A stretch of DNA of 8,979 nt from LC029 sp036676475. GTDB taxonomy: Bacteria > Bacillota > Bacilli > Aneurinibacillales > RAOX-1. Under the pieces are notes generated by a model, which saw only the letters and a list, made by a program, of their open reading frames with translations, was not told the origin of the DNA and searched no databases. Position 1 is the stretch's first letter, and each line of letters begins with the position of its first letter. This document shows, piece by piece, positions 6,044 through 8,979 of this stretch. Both the position numbers and the translations under genes were made by a program. Location: positions 1 through 8,979 of the forward strand of contig JAKFCU010000014.1 in the NCBI GenBank assembly GCA_036676475.1, in the 5' to 3' direction.

Positions 6044-6478
6044 ATGAGTTTATTTCAAAAATCAATTATCATTATCGTTTCTATCGCATTGCTTGGTGTG
6101 GGTTCTTTTACGGTATGGCATATGGTGAAGACAGAACCGAGTGGGCAAAATGCAAGCGGAAAAGTAGCTTCGGCTGCGGAGTTGGTGGAGCGAACGGTGG
6201 AGACGGAAGTCATTACGACCAACTTGTATGGAGGAGGAATGATCAAAATCCGTTTTGCTATTGAGGCAGATTCTCCAAAAACGAAAGAAACATTGGAAAA
6301 AACGAGGTTCCAGACCCAAAGCATCATCATTAAGATTCTCTCTCAGCTGAACCAAGAGAAATTGGCCGGCGAGAAAGGGCTGCAACTGGTGGAGAATGCT
6401 ATCCAGGAAAAGCTCAATAACTCGCTGGAAGGTGAAAAAATTGTAAAAGTGTACACCACAGACCGCATCATCCAATAA
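6044..6478 (+). CDS. fliL: FliL-family flagellar basal-body-associated protein
   Basis: FliL proteins are single-pass inner-membrane proteins that surround the stator and support torque generation. This 144-residue protein has a transmembrane helix at about 7-27 and a periplasmic domain with the FliL signature elements: a VITTNLYGGG strand (the TNLADG-like motif), then KIRFAIEAD, IIIKILSQLNQEKLAGEKG (matching the IIxILSxxTxxELxGxxG pattern) and a final VKVYTTDRIIQ. I chose ATG 6044 because AGGAGG (6026-6031) lies 12 bases upstream. A TTG at 6032 directly abuts that site and is unlikely. The usual fliL of Bacillales lies in the early part of the fla/che operon near fliM, so this may be a second FliL paralogue. 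It follows yaaR after 38 bases. Confidence 0.85.
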   Translation: MSLFQKSIIIIVSIALLGVGSFTVWHMVKTEPSGQNASGKVASAAELVERTVETEVITTNLYGGGMIKIRFAIEADSPKTKETLEKTRFQTQSIIIKILSQLNQEKLAGEKGLQLVENAIQEKLNNSLEGEKIVKVYTTDRIIQ

Positions 6479-6511
6479 TACATGGAATGAATAGATGAAG
6501 GTGGTGAATGG

Positions 6512-6925
6512 ATGCAGGGTGATCTGTATTTTTACATGATGGTGTTAGGTCTCATTCTGGTAGGCTTCGCCTGGCTCATACCGAATCGCAGGAATCGGGA
6601 CGAACGCCAGGGAATGGAAATGGTACATATGCTTACCGAAATCAAGCAGGACATAGAACAAAAAATGCGCATACTATCCAAGCAAATCGGTGAACTTCAA
6701 ACGGAAATGGAGGAAATGAAGCTTCGTTCTTCTGCTGAAGGCACATCTGAATCCGCGGGCAATCAGCATGGGCTCAAATTGGATCGTCGCTATGCAGAAA
6801 TCTTTGACCTGAAGCAACAGAAGAAGTCTGATGAGGAAATCGCTAAAATGCTGGATATGGGGGTAGGGGAAGTTTCCTTGATCATCCAGCTTCATCGGAT
6901 GGCCTCAGGAAGGGGTACGCCATGA
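6512..6925 (+). CDS. SwrB-like DUF6115 membrane protein
   Basis: The 137-residue protein has one N-terminal membrane helix (about 4-23), a long coiled-coil-like stretch (about 35-72, rich in KQDIEQKMRILSKQIGELQ-type heptads), a variable linker, and a C-terminal helix-turn-helix-like block. That block (about 93-131, RYAEIFDLKQQKKSDEEIAKML then GEVSLIIQLHRM) is typical of DUF6115. The architecture and the location downstream of sigD resemble B. subtilis SwrB, which promotes completion of the basal body and activates flagellar export. Orthology is likely but not proved, and SwrB is somewhat longer. GAAGGTGGTG lies just upstream as a fair ribosome binding site. The stop overlaps the next start (ATGA). 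Confidence 0.82.
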   Translation: MQGDLYFYMMVLGLILVGFAWLIPNRRNRDERQGMEMVHMLTEIKQDIEQKMRILSKQIGELQTEMEEMKLRSSAEGTSESAGNQHGLKLDRRYAEIFDLKQQKKSDEEIAKMLDMGVGEVSLIIQLHRMASGRGTP

Positions 6926-7374
6926 ACAAGCGACCATTGCTGCTGGGGTTAGGCTTGGGCATCTTATTTTCCGCAACCATTCTTCAATTTGGATCCGAAT
7001 CGTCGCTAAACGTTCCTGCTCCGCAAGAATTAGCTCCTGCTCCACTTGAGAAACAGCAGGTAGAGCAATGGCTGCAGCAAAATGGGTATGCATTGGTTAC
7101 ACAGAGCGAGTGGGAAACCCAGTTGGAAAAAATAAAGAAACTTCAGGAGGCCCCCCCTGCTCCGCAGACGACTTCTGTATACATGAACCCCGGAATAAGC
7201 GTGGTCGGCATGGAAAACATTCTAGTGAAATCCGGGTTGCTTCCGCAGAATAATCAATTTGCCGAGATTCTCAGTAAACAAGGACTATCCAGGAAGATCC
7301 GCTCTGGCCTTTATACGTTTACCGGAAAGCAGACGGAAGAATCCATTATTGCGGAAATCACCAAACCAAGATAA
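6922..7374 (+). CDS. Small MltG/YceG-like membrane-anchored protein without catalytic domain
   Basis: The 150-residue protein has a signal-anchor helix (about 5-22), a Pro/Ala-rich spacer with EAPPAPQTT, and a C-terminal domain (about 90-150). In that domain ISVVGMENILVKSGLLPQNNQFAEIL and RKIRSGLYTFTGKQTEESIIAEIT match the LysM-like substrate-binding subdomain of the MltG/YceG endolytic transglycosylase family. Full MltG is about 340 residues. Here the downstream catalytic domain with its essential glutamate is missing, and there is no sign of a frameshift, because flhO begins 23 bases later. It may bind peptidoglycan near the basal body rather than cut it. Translation is coupled to the SwrB-like gene by ATGA. 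Confidence 0.72.
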   Translation: MNKRPLLLGLGLGILFSATILQFGSESSLNVPAPQELAPAPLEKQQVEQWLQQNGYALVTQSEWETQLEKIKKLQEAPPAPQTTSVYMNPGISVVGMENILVKSGLLPQNNQFAEILSKQGLSRKIRSGLYTFTGKQTEESIIAEITKPR

Positions 7375-7397
7375 ATTTTGACAGGGAGAGATGATGT

Positions 7398-8216
7398 ATG
7401 CTACGTGGCCTCAATACAGCGATGTCAGGGATGATTGCGCAGCAGCGCAGACAGGATGCCTTGGCAAACAATTTGGCGAACATGAATACGCCAGGCTATA
7501 AAAATGATCATACCGTGATGCGTGCCTTTCCGGAGATGCTCATTAACCGAATTCTTGATGGGAAGGAATTCCCGCCACAGGTGGGGGAGCTGCCTGATCT
7601 TCCGGGAGGAGCCCCTTTTATTGGGTCTTTGAATACCGGGGTATATAACCAAGAGATGATCCCCAATTTTGCGCCTGGTGATCTGCTGGAAACGGGGAAT
7701 GCTCTTGACTTTGCCATTGCCGATCAGGCGCTTACTCCGAACGTGGTAGAGGGTCAATCCGTGAAACCGGCGATCTTCTTCGCTGTTCAGACCCCCAACG
7801 GGGAGACTCATTATAGCCGAAATGGGAAATTTACGATCGATGGGGCTGGGAGATTGGTCACATCTGATGGTGCATTGGTTTTAAACGCACAGGGCAATCC
7901 GATCGAAACGGATGAAAACAATGGGGTTCGTCTTTCCCAGCTAGGCTTAGTGAGAGTGGATAATCCACATCAACTGATCCGAAGCGGCAGCAATACGTAT
8001 CGATGGACCGGGGCTACCCCGCCTCCCATCCTTCCAGAAGGGGAATGGAATGGTTTTTCGGTTCAACAGGGATTTGTGGAAGGGGCCAATGTGGATGCAG
8101 GACAAACGATTACCGATATGATGGTGACCATGCGTTCGTATGAGTCCAATCAAAAGGTGATCCAAGCCTACGACCGTACGATGGAACAGCTAAATTCGGT
8201 AGGCCGCTTAGGCTAG
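7398..8216 (+). CDS. flhO: Flagellar distal rod protein FlhO (FlgF/FlgG family)
   Basis: FlhO is an axial rod/hook-basal-body protein exported through the flagellar type III system. The 272 residues (B. subtilis FlhO has 270) begin with the flagellar rod signature, RGLNTAMSGMIAQQRRQDALANNLANMNTPGYK (3-35). A central FlgG-like D1 region follows with an HYSRNGKFTIDGAGRLVTSDG block. It ends with the conserved C-terminal helix region GFVEGANVDAGQTITDMMVTMRSYESNQKVIQAYDRTMEQL. GGGAG (7385-7389) precedes ATG 7398. Two nearby ATGs (7391, 7394) are in another frame. In B. subtilis flhO-flhP lie beside mbl. Here they belong to the flagellar cluster. Confidence 0.93.
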   Translation: MLRGLNTAMSGMIAQQRRQDALANNLANMNTPGYKNDHTVMRAFPEMLINRILDGKEFPPQVGELPDLPGGAPFIGSLNTGVYNQEMIPNFAPGDLLETGNALDFAIADQALTPNVVEGQSVKPAIFFAVQTPNGETHYSRNGKFTIDGAGRLVTSDGALVLNAQGNPIETDENNGVRLSQLGLVRVDNPHQLIRSGSNTYRWTGATPPPILPEGEWNGFSVQQGFVEGANVDAGQTITDMMVTMRSYESNQKVIQAYDRTMEQLNSVGRLG

Positions 8217-8229
8217 GAGGTACAGGAGA

Positions 8230-8979
8230 ATGAATACATCCATCTATATATCCACAGGTGCTTTACATACTTATCAGCGCAAGCTGGATACCGTCTCAAA
8301 TAATGTAGCCAATGTGAACACGGTTGGCTTCAAGAAGCGGGAAACAACCTTCTCGGAAAATTTGGCATCCGAACTCAATAACCAGCCAGTCCGTGAGCAA
8401 GAAATCGGCCGGTTGACTCCCCATGGCATCCGCGTCGGTTATGGCGTCCATCTCGGTCAGACCGCTTTAAATTTGGACCAGGGAAGTGCTCAGGAAACCG
8501 GAAATCCATTGGATTTGATGATCGAAGGAAAAGGGTTCTTTCGTGTAAGCCGTGCTTCCGGGGAGGATAAGGATGGAGCCGCCGCAGAGATTCGATACAC
8601 GCGTGACGGGTCATTTAAGCTAAGTCCTGCTCCGTATGGCGGAAGCTATTTTTTAGCGACGACACAAGGAGACCTCTTGCTTGACGATGAAGGAGACCCG
8701 ATTGAAATTGATGAAGGATATGATGTAAAGATGGCCGAGAACGGGGAAATTTTATTAAAAAGCAAAAATGATCCTGCCGATTTTTCTACCTACTGGCAAC
8801 GGGTAGGCATTGTGGATATTACCAATCCCCAGCTGCTGCAAAATGTTGGAGACAACCAATTTGCTCTTAGAGAGGATGTGTTAGCAGAAGGGGATACTCC
8901 TAATCGCTGGATCCGTCAGATAGACATGAATGCAGCAGGAACAGCGAAACTCCGACAAGGATTTCTGGAAGCCTCTAAC
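8230..8979 (+). CDS. flhP: Flagellar distal rod protein FlhP (FlgG family), 3' end beyond the window
   Basis: This frame is open from ATG 8230 to the last base (250 codons) with no stop, so the C-terminus is cut by the window. The N-terminus carries the rod signature (ISTGALHTYQRKLDTVSNNVANVNTVGFKKRE, 7-38). A FlgG-like core follows, with GNPLDLMIEGKGFFRVSR and EIRYTRDGSFKLS. The sequence stops at LRQGFLEASN, just where the final conserved FlgG helix (normally about 40 more residues) should begin. B. subtilis FlhP has 269 residues, so this version is somewhat longer, with an insert around EDKDGAAA and a long loop near DFSTYWQR. GGAGG (8216-8220) lies nine bases upstream of the start, and the gap from flhO is 13 bases. 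Confidence 0.92.
   Translation, partial: MNTSIYISTGALHTYQRKLDTVSNNVANVNTVGFKKRETTFSENLASELNNQPVREQEIGRLTPHGIRVGYGVHLGQTALNLDQGSAQETGNPLDLMIEGKGFFRVSRASGEDKDGAAAEIRYTRDGSFKLSPAPYGGSYFLATTQGDLLLDDEGDPIEIDEGYDVKMAENGEILLKSKNDPADFSTYWQRVGIVDITNPQLLQNVGDNQFALREDVLAEGDTPNRWIRQIDMNAAGTAKLRQGFLEASN

Noticed and set aside
7376..7384. TTGACA just before flhO as a -35 promoter element
   Set aside because: No -10 lies at proper spacing. A promoter here would start inside flhO, and the gene is only 23 bases after its upstream neighbour.

Overview
This window is a compact piece of a flagellar gene cluster from a low-to-medium GC, Gram-positive bacterium, most likely a motile spore-former of the Bacillales. 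The evidence is the near-canonical AGGAGG-type ribosome binding sites, ATGA start/stop overlaps, the flhA-flhF-flhG-sigD order, and the presence of YaaR (DUF327), a SwrB-like DUF6115 protein and FlhO/FlhP-type rod proteins. I cannot name the genus from the sequence. All recognised genes are on the + strand.

Region 1 (1-248) has no recognisable gene. flhB, the usual upstream neighbour of flhA, is absent here. Instead there are nested inverted repeats, a leftward-facing extended -10 element, an orphan consensus Shine-Dalgarno sequence and a hairpin overlapping the possible GTG start of flhA. This looks like a rearranged or inserted boundary.

Region 2 (249-5383) is a tight operon. It holds flhA (export gate), flhF and flhG (the SRP-type GTPase and MinD-like ATPase pair controlling flagellar number and placement), a small unrecognised two-helix membrane protein, and sigD/fliA (sigma-28). 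The cheB-A-W-C-D block that lies between flhG and sigD in Bacillus subtilis is absent. A perfect 19-bp-stem hairpin directly after sigD (5394-5441) probably ends the unit.

Region 3 (5442-8979) is a second co-directional unit. It begins with a short promoter region carrying an inverted pair of Spo0A-box-like motifs. It continues with yaaR (DUF327), a FliL-domain membrane protein, a SwrB-like DUF6115 protein, a small membrane-anchored protein with only the LysM-like part of the MltG/YceG family, and the distal-rod genes flhO and flhP (FlgF/FlgG family). flhP runs off the right edge.

Taken together, region 2 encodes the export gate, the positioning machinery and the late sigma factor. Region 3 encodes proteins that would act at the envelope around export activation (SwrB-like), the stator/basal body (FliL), rod assembly (FlhO/FlhP) and possibly the peptidoglycan (MltG-like). 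The window holds no CRISPR array, tRNA, rRNA or complete mobile element. The points most worth attention are the poorly understood proteins in region 3 (YaaR, the MltG-like protein), the unrecognised membrane protein before sigD, and the odd leader of flhA.
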